A DNA stretch of 64,000 bases from Sphaerimonospora mesophila NBRC 14179 = JCM 3151 (GTDB lineage Bacteria > Actinomycetota > Actinomycetes > Streptosporangiales > Streptosporangiaceae): assembly GCA_001552515.1 (NCBI GenBank), contig BCRI01000006.1, positions 1 through 64,000 on the forward strand. Direction: 5' to 3'. A program made the translations under genes and the position numbers. Below the pieces are notes generated by a model. It did not search any database and was not told the origin of the DNA. It worked only from the letters and a program-made list of their open reading frames with translations. Shown here in pieces: positions 41,755 through 50,359 of the stretch (positions are counted from its first letter, which is position 1; every line of letters starts with the position of its first letter).

Positions 41755-42469
41755 TCGTTCACTCGTTCACCACGTTCTCGAGTCCAGCACCACCTGGAAA
41801 GGAAGCCGGCCGCAGCGTCTCCAGGTCCGCCTTGTCAGCGCGATGAGCCCCATCGGCTGACAGGTGGGCCGGGAGGATTCGACCGGCATGAACAAGCCGC
41901 ATGACCAGGGCTCCCGGCGATTTCCGCCGGGAGCCCTTTTCCGGTCGCCGAACCGGGGACACCGAAGCGGCCGCGCGTCCACTCGAACAAGATCCAGGAG
42001 AGATCGAGCGCTACTCCCCGAATGGACAAGTCCCCGCGAGCGCATATCCCCGAGCTTTTCCGTTGCCGAGGCGTCTTCCACTTGTCGCTTTGTCGATAAT
42101 GCATGCCGAATTCGGCCACACTGATCGCGGCCGACTTCATCTCGAGTGGCGACGCGGACCCGTGTCGTGAATATCACTCTTCATCCTCATCATTGTCCTG
42201 CCTCGATTCGCCGTCCAACCGATCCCGTCGCCTCACCGGTCGAGCGACGGCGGGACGGAGACACCGCCTCGCCGTACCGCTCGGCCCGTCGGCGCCGGCC
42301 TCGCGTGGCGCTCCGACCAGGGCACGCCAGGAGGGATCCGGCCGCTCAGACGGACAGACACGAGGGTCCTGCGGCCCGGCCGCGACGTGACGGCGGCCCG
42401 GGACACCCGCAAGTGTGATTCGAAACGTACGGCCGGCCAAGGAAAACGTATCGACAGGCCGGCGGTGAT
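41755..42469. other. gene-free stretch after the beta-propeller gene
   Basis: About 715 bp with the terminator at 41908-41940 and no supported gene. The region 42000-42150 is less GC-rich than its surroundings. The open frames here have unnatural amino-acid composition and overlap on both strands. Confidence 0.5.
41908..41940 (+). terminator. terminator after the beta-propeller gene
   Basis: GGGCTCCCGGCG / CGCCGGGAGCCC with loop ATTTC, followed by TTTT. Same core as the terminators of the small secreted protein genes. Confidence 0.85.
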
Positions 42470-42707
42470 ACCCGTGGTCGTCGCCATGGAATCGACCTGC
42501 GGATAATAAGCGGGCAATGGCTTATATATGCGCTGCCCCAAAGCGGCAACTACCCATCAAAGATGGCACGCCCGGGTTTGCACCTCGGACGCTTCGGCAA
42601 TCAAGACATCGCGGGATGATAGGGACAAAAAGCCCATCGTCATACATTTCCCCTAAACGGTGGAAGTGCCGCTAACAGGGCGATCCATCCTTGCAAGGAG
42701 GAACGCA
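42470..42707 (+). promoter_or_regulatory. structured leader of secreted protein G
   Basis: More diverged copy of the island leader. CAAAGATGGC...CCGGGTTTG segment, GGCAATCAAGAC box, stem P1 GATGAT-a-GGG/CCC-ATCGTC (42615-42624/42633-42641), stem P2 CATTTCC/GGAAGTG (42645-42651/42662-42668, one G-T pair), TCCTTGCAAGGA (42688-42699) over the Shine-Dalgarno. It lies after the beta-propeller gene, separated from the other copies by 3 kb. Confidence 0.65.
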
Positions 42708-43040
42708 ATGCCCAAATTCCGAAACGTCATCACCGGCCTGGCGATCAGTACGGCACTGGCCGGAGGGTCCCTCGCCCTCGCCGCCACCACCGCGACCACC
42801 GCCGCCGCGGCCACGACCACCGTCGTTAGCGCGACCAACGGCTGTGGATGGGGCTGGGGCCACGGTTGCCGCGGCCGTAACTGCAACCGCAACAAGCTCC
42901 GCAACCACAACGCCAACCTCAACTACTGGCGGCCCACTCACGTGGACAAGCGCCGCATCCACAAGAGCAACCGGGCCGCCACCATCTTCGCCGGTCCGGA
43001 CGCGGTCGTGGACATCGACAGCGACGATGACTTCGACTGA
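42708..43040 (+). CDS. small secreted Cys/Asn-rich protein G
   Basis: 110 residues: signal peptide MPKFRNVITGLAISTALAGG (closest to those of E and F) followed by TTATTAAAATTTVVSATNG, a Cys/Gly/Trp segment (CGWGWGHGCRGRNCNRNKL, three Cys), a basic Asn/Arg/His region (LRNHNANLNYWRP, DKRRIHKSN) and an acidic end (VVDIDSDDDFD). No known family. ATG behind AAGGAGGAACGCA. Confidence 0.78.
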   Translation: MPKFRNVITGLAISTALAGGSLALAATTATTAAAATTTVVSATNGCGWGWGHGCRGRNCNRNKLRNHNANLNYWRPTHVDKRRIHKSNRAATIFAGPDAVVDIDSDDDFD

Positions 43041-43188
43041 TCCTCGGCTCTGAGGAATGGCATCCGAAGCCCGGGCCGAGGTAGCGGCTGCCGCCCTCGG
43101 CCCGGGGTCGGCAGGCGGATCCGTCCAACCGGAAATCCGCTGGAACGTCATCGTCACGACCGAAATCGCCACAACCACTGAGAACCGT

Positions 43189-43216
43189 GCTCCGGCGAGC
43201 CATCGGCCGCCGGAGC
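43189..43216 (+). terminator. hairpin after secreted protein G
   Basis: GCTCCGGCG / CGCCGGAGC with a 10-nt loop; the same core as the other island terminators but no T-run. Confidence 0.5.
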
Positions 43217-43264
43217 CGCCCCATGCGCGGCGCCGCCAACTGCGAGATCGGCTAACGCATCCGC

Positions 43265-43357
43265 GCACGTCGGGCGGCAGTCCTGCAAGAAACTGCAAGA
43301 TCACGACATTGACTCATGCAGGTCAGGGGGCATCCCTGCGAGAAACTGCAAGATCAC
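43265..43357 (-). repeat. two 40-bp dispersed repeat units
   Basis: Units at 43265-43304 and 43318-43357, each ending CTGCAAGATCAC. The second begins GCAGGTCA; the first begins GCACGTCG. The central TGC(G/A)AGAAAC is shared. Four further units of exactly the same length lie at 60486-60721. This pair is directly downstream of the ku stop codon. Confidence 0.8.
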
Positions 43358-43377
43358 GGGGAGGGGGCGCGTGTGGG

Positions 43378-44301
43378 TCAGGCCGTGCGGCGGGTCCTCC
43401 CCTTCGCCGGGGTCTTCTTCTCCTCACCCGCAGCCTTCTCCGTCACCTTCTCCGCGGCCTTCTCCGAGGTCTTCCCGCGGGTCTTCCCGGCCGACGCCTT
43501 GCGCTTTCCGGCCGCCGCCGTACCCTCACGCTCCTTCTTGGCGGCCTCGACGCTCGCCCGCAGCGCGGCCATGAGGTCCACGGCCGGGCGTCCCTCGGCC
43601 GGCGCCTCCGGAGCGACGATCTCCTTGCCCGCCACCTTCGCCTCGATGACCTCCTGCAGCGCCTCGCGGTAGGCGTCCCGATGCTCGGCGGGGTCGAAGT
43701 CGGCCACCATCGTCTCGATCAGGGACTCGGCCATCTTCAGCTCCTGGGGGCGGACCTCCACGTCCTCCTCGAGAAACGCGAATTCCGCCACGCGCACCTC
43801 GTCCGGCCAGAGCATGGTCTCCAGCACGAAGACACCGTCGCGCACGCGCAGGGTCGCCAGCGACTCGCGCTGCCGCAGCGCGACCTTCACCACCGCGACC
43901 TGCCCCGAGCGTTCCAGCGCGTCCCGCAGCAGGACGTACGGCTTGGTCCCCTGGGCCTCGGGCTCCAGGTAGTACGACTTGGCGAAGTAGATCGGGTCGA
44001 TCTGCTCGGCGGGGGTGAACTGCAGCACGTCGATCCGGCGGGACGTGGTCAGCGGCAGCTCGGCGAAGTCGTCCTCGGTCAGCACGACGATCTCACCCGT
44101 GGCGAGCTCGTATCCCTTGGCTATCTCCGAGTACGGAACCTCTTCACCGTCGAGGGAGCAGACCCGCTTGTACTTGATCCGCCCACCGTCCGCCTGGTGC
44201 ACCTGGTGGAACGTGACGTCCTTCTGCTCGGTCGCCGAATACAGCTTCACGGGGATGGTGACCAACCCGAACGAGATGGCGCCCTTCCAGATGCTGCGCA
44301 T
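43378..44301 (-). CDS. ku: Ku protein (non-homologous end joining)
   Basis: 307 residues from the ATG at 44301 (MRSIWKGAISFGLVTIPVKL), the usual start of bacterial Ku; a GTG two codons upstream (44307) is possible. The Ku core ring (VCSLDGEEVPYSEIAKGYEL, LPLTTSRRIDVLQF) spans about 1-250, followed by a Lys/Ala/Glu-rich tail (about 255-307) that in other bacteria binds DNA and helps recruit LigD. Ku homodimers thread onto broken DNA ends. It is divergent from the LigD polymerase gene, so the two form a small end-joining locus. Confidence 0.93.
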   Translation of the reverse strand: MRSIWKGAISFGLVTIPVKLYSATEQKDVTFHQVHQADGGRIKYKRVCSLDGEEVPYSEIAKGYELATGEIVVLTEDDFAELPLTTSRRIDVLQFTPAEQIDPIYFAKSYYLEPEAQGTKPYVLLRDALERSGQVAVVKVALRQRESLATLRVRDGVFVLETMLWPDEVRVAEFAFLEEDVEVRPQELKMAESLIETMVADFDPAEHRDAYREALQEVIEAKVAGKEIVAPEAPAEGRPAVDLMAALRASVEAAKKEREGTAAAGKRKASAGKTRGKTSEKAAEKVTEKAAGEEKKTPAKGRTRRTA

Positions 44302-44460
44302 AGCCACATTCTCGTCTCTGAGTTCGAATATCGCCAGACGTGATTGAACAGACTCACCTCATGGGCAGGTACCCACAATGGGGGGAGCCGTACCCGGGGC
44401 GGGACCACGCACATGGCCTACGCCACCGGGGCGGGAGACCGGCGGAGGTGCTGTGCGGGC

Positions 44461-45342
44461 ATGACGCGGAAGGTGCTGGTGCGGGTCGAGGACCGGGAGT
44501 TGGTGCTGACCAATCTGGACAAGGTCCTCTATCCCGACGCCGGCTTCACCAAGGCCGAGGTCATCGACTACTACACCAAGATCGCCGACGTCATGCTCCC
44601 GCACATCGGAAACCGTCCGTTGACGGTCAAGCGCTTCCCCGACGGCGTCGACGGCCAGTTCTTCTTCGAGAAGAACGCGCCCGCGCACACGCCGGACTGG
44701 GTCCGTACCGTGACCCTGCCCGTGCCGGGCAGCACCAAGAACCGGGAGAAGATCGAGTTCGCCGTCATCTGCGATCTGCCGACGCTGGTCTATTACGCCA
44801 ACCTGGCCGCGCTGGAAGTGCACGTCCCGATGTGGCGGGTCTCGCCGGACGGCGGCCCGCTGCCGCCCGACACGCTCGTCTTCGACCTCGACCCCGGCGC
44901 GCCGGCCACCATAGTGGAGTGCTGCCGGGTCGCCATGCTGCTCAGGGAGGCGTTGGCGGGCGACGGCCTGGACGGCTTCCCCAAAACCAGCGGAAAGAAG
45001 GGCATGCAGCTCTATGTGCCGTGGGACCGGGGTTTCGGCACCTCCGACTACGCGAAGGCGCTGGCCCGGAAGTTGGAGTCCCACGATCCTGGGATCACCA
45101 GCGTGATGGCCAGGAAGGCCAGACCGGGCAAGGTCTTCATCGACTGGAGCCAGAACAACCCGGCGAAGACCACCGTCGCGCCCTACTCCCTGCGCGCCGA
45201 CCGCCTCCCCACCGTCTCCACTCCGCTGACGTGGGAGGAGGTCGAGGAATGCGAGGGCCCGGAGGACCTCGTGTTCACCGCCTCCGACGTACTCGGCCGG
45301 GTGGCGGAACACGGCGACCTGTTCGTGGACGCGCACGCTTAG
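44461..45342 (+). CDS. ligD: LigD-type NHEJ polymerase/primase
   Basis: 293 residues from the ATG at 44461 (MTRKVLVRVEDREL); the frame is open further upstream without a better signal. It is the stand-alone polymerase domain (PolDom) of LigD: LTNLDKVLYPDAGFTKAEVI, FPDGVDGQFFFEKNAP, the catalytic DxD in VFDLDPG, SGKKGMQLYVP and IDWSQNNPAKTTVAPYS. It fills gaps and adds ribo- or deoxynucleotides at broken ends. No ligase or phosphoesterase domain is fused, so the ligase must come from another gene. It is divergent from ku. Confidence 0.9.
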   Translation: MTRKVLVRVEDRELVLTNLDKVLYPDAGFTKAEVIDYYTKIADVMLPHIGNRPLTVKRFPDGVDGQFFFEKNAPAHTPDWVRTVTLPVPGSTKNREKIEFAVICDLPTLVYYANLAALEVHVPMWRVSPDGGPLPPDTLVFDLDPGAPATIVECCRVAMLLREALAGDGLDGFPKTSGKKGMQLYVPWDRGFGTSDYAKALARKLESHDPGITSVMARKARPGKVFIDWSQNNPAKTTVAPYSLRADRLPTVSTPLTWEEVEECEGPEDLVFTASDVLGRVAEHGDLFVDAHA

Positions 45343-45463
45343 GACACGCCTTCGTGGGCAACCGGGCCATAGTGTGGACCTGACATGCCGAGACCGTTTC
45401 AGAGCAGCCCCTTTCACAGCAGGCCGTTTCACAGCGGATCTTTCAGAACGGGAGGATGGCCAG

Positions 45464-45664
45464 ATGTCCGAAGTAGACCCCGATGAGGTGATTGGGGAGA
45501 TCTCGATCGAGGCACCGGAGGCGGACGCGGTCGAGCAGCACCGGCTCGTGAAGGTGCCGGAGGACACCGGCTGGCCCAAGCGGGTCCCGCTCGAAGCCGA
45601 CCCTGCCGATGTGGCAGAGCAGGAGCGTACGGTTGACCTCGGCGAGGACGAGGATTATCGCTGA
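45464..45664 (+). CDS. small acidic conserved hypothetical protein
   Basis: 66 residues (MSEVDPDEVIGEISIEAPEA ... VDLGEDEDYR), strongly acidic, without membrane segments or known motifs. The ATG at 45464 follows GGAGGATGGCCAG. Upstream bases 45390-45455 contain four imperfect copies of a TTTCA(C/G)AGC-type motif. It lies between the LigD gene and the TetR gene on the same strand. Function unknown. Confidence 0.6.
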   Translation: MSEVDPDEVIGEISIEAPEADAVEQHRLVKVPEDTGWPKRVPLEADPADVAEQERTVDLGEDEDYR

Positions 45665-45738
45665 GCCGTTTTACTGGCGCGTAGGATGTGGCCCCGGGGC
45701 GGCGAGCCCCCGATGCTCATCCTCACTAGGAGACTGCC

Positions 45739-46359
45739 GTGACCGCTACCCCGGACGCCAAGCCCCGGGGCACCCGGCTGCCCCGGATGGCCCGCCGTCG
45801 CCAGTTGCTGAGCGCGGCGCAGGAAGTGTTCGTGGAGAACGGCTACCACGCCGCCGCCATGGACGAGATCGCCGAGCGGGCCGGGGTCAGCAAGCCGGTG
45901 CTCTACCAGCACTTCCCGGGCAAGCTGGAACTCTATCTGGCCCTGCTGGACGTCCATGTCGACGACATGGTGACCCGCTGCCGTCAGGCGCTCGCCTCCA
46001 CGACGGACAACAAGCAGCGGGTGCAGGCGGCGATCGGCGCGTTCTTCGACTTCGTGTCGAGCCAGGGCGAGGCGTTCCGGCTGGTCTTCGAATCCGACCT
46101 GCGCAACGTCGCACCGGTGCGGCAGCGGATGGAACGCTCACTGCGCGAGAGCGCCGAGGCGATCAGCCAGGTGATCCAGGAGGACACGGGCTGCTCCAGC
46201 GATGAGGCGCACCTGCTGGGCGTCGGTCTCGTCGGCATGGCCGAGGTCAGCGCCCGCTACTGGCTGAGCAGCCAGGGTTCGATCCCCAAGGAGGCGGCCA
46301 CGCAGCTCATGGCGCGGCTCGCCTGGCGCGGCATCAGCGGCTTCCCACGCACCGGCTGA
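45739..46359 (+). CDS. TetR-family transcriptional regulator
   Basis: 206 residues. N-terminal TetR HTH (RRRQLLSAAQEVFVENGYHA, MDEIAERAGVSKPVLYQHFP) and an all-helical ligand domain. GTG start at 45739 with AGGAGACTGCC. It is followed by the DUF3107 gene; this pair next to a DEAD helicase and a ferritin-like gene is a conserved actinobacterial arrangement (recalled, M. tuberculosis Rv3208-Rv3211). The ligand is unknown. Confidence 0.88.
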   Translation: MTATPDAKPRGTRLPRMARRRQLLSAAQEVFVENGYHAAAMDEIAERAGVSKPVLYQHFPGKLELYLALLDVHVDDMVTRCRQALASTTDNKQRVQAAIGAFFDFVSSQGEAFRLVFESDLRNVAPVRQRMERSLRESAEAISQVIQEDTGCSSDEAHLLGVGLVGMAEVSARYWLSSQGSIPKEAATQLMARLAWRGISGFPRTG

Positions 46360-46556
46360 CCCGGATCGAAGGCCCCGAACCGGCCGCCCCGGCCCGACCA
46401 CCCCGGAGCGACCTTCCCGAACCGGCCGCCCCGCCCCGAACCGGCCGCCTCGGATCGGTTGAAAAGGTTTCTGTTCGCTTGACGCGATCACAGAACGCGC
46501 CACGGCCCCCGGCGACGACGATGGGTATGGACCGGCCCGCGCGAAAGGGGAGCCCC

Positions 46557-46787
46557 ATGGAAATCAAGATCGGCGTCCAGTCGGTGCATCGTGAGCTCGT
46601 GGTGGAGACCGACCTGTCGGCCGAGCAGATCGAGGAGGAGCTCCGCAAGGCACTCGCCTCCGACAAGGGCATCTTCTCGCTCACCGACACCAAGGGCCGC
46701 CGCGTCGTCGTCCCCGTGGCCTCACTCGGGTTCGTCGAGATCGGCGAGGACGAGCAGCGCACGGTGGGCTTCGGCGGCACACTCTGA
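46557..46787 (+). CDS. DUF3107 family protein
   Basis: 76 residues from the ATG at 46557 (MEIKIGVQSVHRELVVETDL), behind AAAGGGGAGCCCC. It matches the small DUF3107 family: beta-rich start, helix SAEQIEEELRKALASDKGI, and the end VPVASLGFVEIGEDEQRTVG. Function is unknown; widespread in actinobacteria next to this TetR gene. Confidence 0.82.
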   Translation: MEIKIGVQSVHRELVVETDLSAEQIEEELRKALASDKGIFSLTDTKGRRVVVPVASLGFVEIGEDEQRTVGFGGTL

Positions 46788-46854
46788 CCGTTCCGCACGG
46801 TCATCGGATCGCGGATCCGGGGAGCCGAAGCTCGGGAGGACACGAGTAACCGCA

Positions 46855-46896
46855 GCACAAGGACCGCGGCACGAGGACCGCGGCACGAGGACCGCA
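46855..46896. repeat. 14-bp tandem repeat, three copies
   Basis: GCACAAGGACCGCG, GCACGAGGACCGCG and GCACGAGGACCGCA in tandem. No role can be suggested. Confidence 0.7.
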
Positions 46897-47044
46897 GACG
46901 AAGGGCCCGGCGAGAAGGGCTTCGCCGGGACCTCGGCCCCTCCCGGCACGACTCCCCGGGACGGCCGCCTCTCAGTGGCGTCGGTAGCGGCAGCCGCGTG
47001 GGCGACGGACCGGGATCCCCAGATGGGGATCGTCCCGGCCACGA

Positions 47045-47195
47045 CTGATGGTCGGACACCCCGCGCTTCCTCTCCGTAGCACGGCGCGCGAAGTCCAGCG
47101 ATTCGGCCCACATCTTGTCAAGGAACTGCCGTAGCGGCGCGAGGCCCTCATGTCTCGCACGGTACAACCGTTCGGCGCCGTTATGCCGCTCGATG
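47045..47195 (-). pseudogene. remnant of an ArsR-type regulator C-terminus
   Basis: The minus-strand frame reads HNGAERLYRARHEGLAPLRQ, then FLDKMWAESLDFARRATERK before turning into low-complexity sequence. This resembles the end of ArsR-type regulators (R-x-Y-x-L-x(4)-L-x-x-L-x-x-F/W-L and a W-x-x-x-L-x-x-F helix). No HTH and no start codon are present, so it is a decayed fragment. Confidence 0.4.
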
Positions 47196-47277
47196 AGGAG
47201 ATGGATCGCCCCGGAAACGGAAAAACCCGAAATTCAGGACTCAGATTCAGGGACCGGGCTCGGGCTCAGGGGCGCCC

Positions 47278-47946
47278 TCAGGGACCGGGGGTCAGCCCGA
47301 TCGCCGCCATCCGCTTGCCGTGCTCCTCGGTCAGCCGCGCGAAGAGCCGGCCGATCTCCGCCAGGTCCTCGCCCTCCCCGTCGCCGACCAGCAGTGTGGC
47401 GAGCTCGGGTCTGGCGGCCGCGAGCCGCTGCCCCTGGCTGAGCGCCTCCCCCACCATCCGGCGCGCCCACAACGCCAGCCGCCCGCTCAACCGGCGGTCC
47501 GCTTCGATCGCCGCACGCACCCGCTCCACCGCGAACTCGGAGCGGTCCTTGTCCGCCAGCACCTCGTCGACCAGCCCCCTGATCGCGGGTTCGGCCCGCC
47601 GCGCGATCTCCCGGTAGAAGTCCCAGGCGACGCCGGTGCCCACGTACACCTTGACCAGAGCCTCGTGCCAGTCCTTCGGCTTCGTCTGGGCATGCCAGCC
47701 GTCAATGGCCTCGACGAACGGCGCCATCGCCTCCTCCGGATCCGCCCCGAGCGACGCCAGCCGGTCACGCAGCCTCCGGAAATGGCCGTACTCCATGGCC
47801 GCCAGGTCGCCGAGCGCCGCCCTGTCGGTGAGGCTGGGCGCCAGTAGCGCGGCATCCTCCGCCATGCGCAGGAACGCGGTGAGCTCGGCGTACGCCAGCA
47901 TGCCCAGGAGGTCGACGACCCCGGGAGCGGGAGCGGAATCAGTCAT
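47278..47946 (-). CDS. ferritin-like fold protein
   Basis: 222 residues from the ATG at 47946 (MTDSAPAPGVVDLLGMLAYA). All-helical; Glu and His residues are spaced as in ferritin-like di-iron proteins (YAELTAFLRMAEDAALLAPS, LAAMEYGHFRRLRDRLASLG, VKVYVGTGVAWDFYREIA). A homologue lies next to the DEAD-box helicase gene in other actinobacteria (recalled). It is divergent from the helicase. Metal binding and reaction are not established. The frame stays open far upstream of the chosen start, but that part has no protein-like composition. Confidence 0.78.
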   Translation of the reverse strand: MTDSAPAPGVVDLLGMLAYAELTAFLRMAEDAALLAPSLTDRAALGDLAAMEYGHFRRLRDRLASLGADPEEAMAPFVEAIDGWHAQTKPKDWHEALVKVYVGTGVAWDFYREIARRAEPAIRGLVDEVLADKDRSEFAVERVRAAIEADRRLSGRLALWARRMVGEALSQGQRLAAARPELATLLVGDGEGEDLAEIGRLFARLTEEHGKRMAAIGLTPGP

Positions 47947-48292
47947 AGGTGTCAGGGTACGGCCGGGCCGCGCCGCCCCGGGGAACGAGACGCCCGGCGA
48001 CTCCGCCGGACGGAGGGAACTTCTGGTCGAGAACACCCGGAAATCGGTTCGGGGTTGTGGTATCGAGTAGACTGGTCTCTTGAAGGTGCGACCGCATTGT
48101 GTCCGTCCCTGGGCACGTGTCGACCTGGAGCACGTGTCGATCTGAGGCCCGTGTTCCGGAGTCCCCAGAATCGGATGTCGCGGTCGCTGATGACGACGAG
48201 GGCGCGACTGTCCGCGAGGGCCCGGACCGGGATCGATCTGCCGGCCGGATGTCCCGGAGGGCCGCCCTTCGCACTGATTTAGGCAGGCGACG

Positions 48293-50140
48293 CTGACAAC
48301 GACGTTCCGAGACCTGGGAGTCATCCCGGAGATCGCCGATGCGCTCGAGACCGAGGGCATAACTTCACCATTCCCGATTCAGGAGATGGCGCTCCCCCTG
48401 GCCCTCGCGGGTCAGGACGTCATCGGCCAGGCGCGGACCGGCACCGGCAAGACCTATGCCTTCGGCGTCCCCATGCTCCAGTTGGTCGGCAAACCCAGGA
48501 AGAACCGCAAGAAGCCGCGCGGTCTGGTCCTGGTGCCGACCCGGGAGCTCGCCCTCCAGGTGACCGAGGACCTGGTCCTCGCCTCCGGCAAGCTCGGCTC
48601 GCGGATCCTCACCGTGTACGGCGGGCGGGCGTACGAGCCGCAGATCGAGGCGCTCAAGAGCGGTGTCGACGTCATCGTCGGCACCCCCGGGCGGCTGCTC
48701 GACCTGGTCAAGCAGAAGCACCTCGATCTCGGTCAGGTGACCATGCTCGTCCTGGACGAGGCCGACCGCATGCTCGACCTCGGTTTCCTTCCCGACATCG
48801 AGCGCATCATCAAGCTCGTTCCCGAGAAGCGGCAGACGATGCTGTTCTCGGCAACCATGCCCGGCGAGATCGTGGCGCTGTCGCGCCGCTATCTCACCCG
48901 CCCCACCAACGTGCGTGCGGGGAACGTCACGGCGGAGGCCGAGCCCACCACGCTGACGACGCAGTTCGTCTACCGCACCCACCGCATGGACAAGATCGAG
49001 ATCGTTGCCCGGCTGCTCCAGAGCACCGGCAACGGGCTGACGATGGTGTTCTGCGAGACGAAGCGTGCCTGCGACATGGTCTCCGAGCAGCTGCACAGCA
49101 GGGGTTTCGCGGTGGCGGCGGTGCACGGCGATCTCGGGCAGGGGCAGCGGGAGCAGGCGCTGCGCGCGTTCCGCAATGGCAAGATCAACGTGCTGGTCGC
49201 GACCGACGTCGCCGCACGCGGCATCGACATCGACGACGTCACCCACGTGGTCAACTACGACTGTCCCCAGGACGAGAAGACCTACGTCCACCGCATCGGC
49301 CGTACCGGCCGGGCCGGACGCACCGGCGTGGCGGTGACCTTCGTCGAGTGGACCGAGCTGACCCGCTGGAAGGTCATCAACAACGCGCTCGGGCTGGACT
49401 TCCCCGAGCCCGTCGAGACCTACTCCAGCTCGCCCCACCTCTACACCGATCTCGGCATCCCCGAGGGGACCAGGGGCGTCCTGCCCCGGGCCAGCCGCTC
49501 CCGTGCCGGACTCGAGGCGGAGGACCTCGAGGATCTCGGCGAGACCGGTCGTACGCGCTCGCGGGACCGGGCGGACCGGCGTGGCCGGACGGAGCGGGAG
49601 GAGCGCCGCGAGCGTCCCGCCCGCACCCGGGAGCGTCGCCGCACCCGCGGCGGGCGCCCGCAGGAGGCGGACGCCACGGCGGAGCGGCAGAGCACGCTCA
49701 CGCCGGAGGCGCCCGATCTCGACGAGGCGACGGTGGAGACGGCGGCGGGCAGGCGCAGCCGCAGGGGCGCCAACGCGGCCGCGCTCAGCGACGCGCTGGC
49801 CGAGGTCGGCCCCGCCGTGCCCGAGGCGGACGCTCCCGCGGCCGTCGGCGGCACGACAGACGACGCCCACCCCTCCGACGACACGGCGTATGACAGCGCA
49901 GCGTATGACGACGGCGCGGGAGACGACATCGAGGCGGACGAGGACGCGACCGGCGAACCGCCGGCGGCCCGGCGGCCCGAGCCGGAGCGGATCATCCCGC
50001 CCAGCCCGTTCGTCGTGGTGTTCAAGTCTCCCGACCTGGCGACCGACGACGACGATCTCGCCCCCTCGGCGGCGACCGAGCGAATCAACCAGCAGCAGCG
50101 GCGGCGTTCGAACCGATCCCAGACTCGCCGCACCAGGTGA
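48293..50140 (+). CDS. rhlE: DEAD-box RNA helicase, RhlE type
   Basis: Motif I ARTGTGKT, Ia PTREL, Ib GTPGR, II DEAD, III SAT, and VI HRIGRTGRAG are all present, followed by a 200-residue charged, disordered C-terminal tail. It unwinds RNA in ribosome assembly or RNA decay. The region just upstream of the first ATG (48386) clearly encodes the Q-motif segment (FRDLGVIPEIADALE, SPFPIQEMALPLA), but between the stop at 48275 and 48386 this frame contains no ATG, GTG or TTG. I extend the gene to a CTG at 48293 provisionally. A protein-like acidic stretch in another frame (48099-48296) suggests that the true N-terminus was shifted by an indel. Confidence 0.82.
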   Translation: MTTTFRDLGVIPEIADALETEGITSPFPIQEMALPLALAGQDVIGQARTGTGKTYAFGVPMLQLVGKPRKNRKKPRGLVLVPTRELALQVTEDLVLASGKLGSRILTVYGGRAYEPQIEALKSGVDVIVGTPGRLLDLVKQKHLDLGQVTMLVLDEADRMLDLGFLPDIERIIKLVPEKRQTMLFSATMPGEIVALSRRYLTRPTNVRAGNVTAEAEPTTLTTQFVYRTHRMDKIEIVARLLQSTGNGLTMVFCETKRACDMVSEQLHSRGFAVAAVHGDLGQGQREQALRAFRNGKINVLVATDVAARGIDIDDVTHVVNYDCPQDEKTYVHRIGRTGRAGRTGVAVTFVEWTELTRWKVINNALGLDFPEPVETYSSSPHLYTDLGIPEGTRGVLPRASRSRAGLEAEDLEDLGETGRTRSRDRADRRGRTEREERRERPARTRERRRTRGGRPQEADATAERQSTLTPEAPDLDEATVETAAGRRSRRGANAAALSDALAEVGPAVPEADAPAAVGGTTDDAHPSDDTAYDSAAYDDGAGDDIEADEDATGEPPAARRPEPERIIPPSPFVVVFKSPDLATDDDDLAPSAATERINQQQRRRSNRSQTRRTR

Positions 50141-50359
50141 CGGACATCGCGAGGGGCCGGCCGCGGGGGTGACCGGCCCAACGCCGGACAGGGAATGAAC
50201 GGGTGCCGGATCGTAACCTCCGAAAGGGTTTCGCCGGTGCCCGTACGGCCTTCTCTCGGTATCGTGATGCCACGTGAGTGCACGAGTCCGCAGCAGACGG
50301 TCCAGGAGACGGGTCGCCGGCCCGTCGGCCGAAGGGCTCCCTGACGGGAAGGAGGTCTC

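Larger units (their letters stand above)
46788..47277. other. intergenic with short repeats and a gene remnant
   Basis: 490 bp. Three 14-bp tandem repeats of GCACGAGGACCGCG lie at 46855-46896. Further right, on the minus strand, protein-like sequence remains from a decayed regulator (separate entry). Nothing else is supported. Confidence 0.5.

Noticed and set aside
33598-42707. Known riboswitch (c-di-AMP ydaO, cobalamin, TPP, glycine, c-di-GMP) in the repeated leaders
   Set aside because: None of the conserved core boxes I know for these classes could be found; the shared boxes (GGCAATCA, ACATTTCC/GGAAATGT) do not match them. A covariance search is still the decisive test.
33830-43040. Chaplin or rodlin genes for aerial hyphae
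   Set aside because: The mature sequences lack the chaplin domain (two Cys, GNVCVN-like pattern) and the rodlin repeats.
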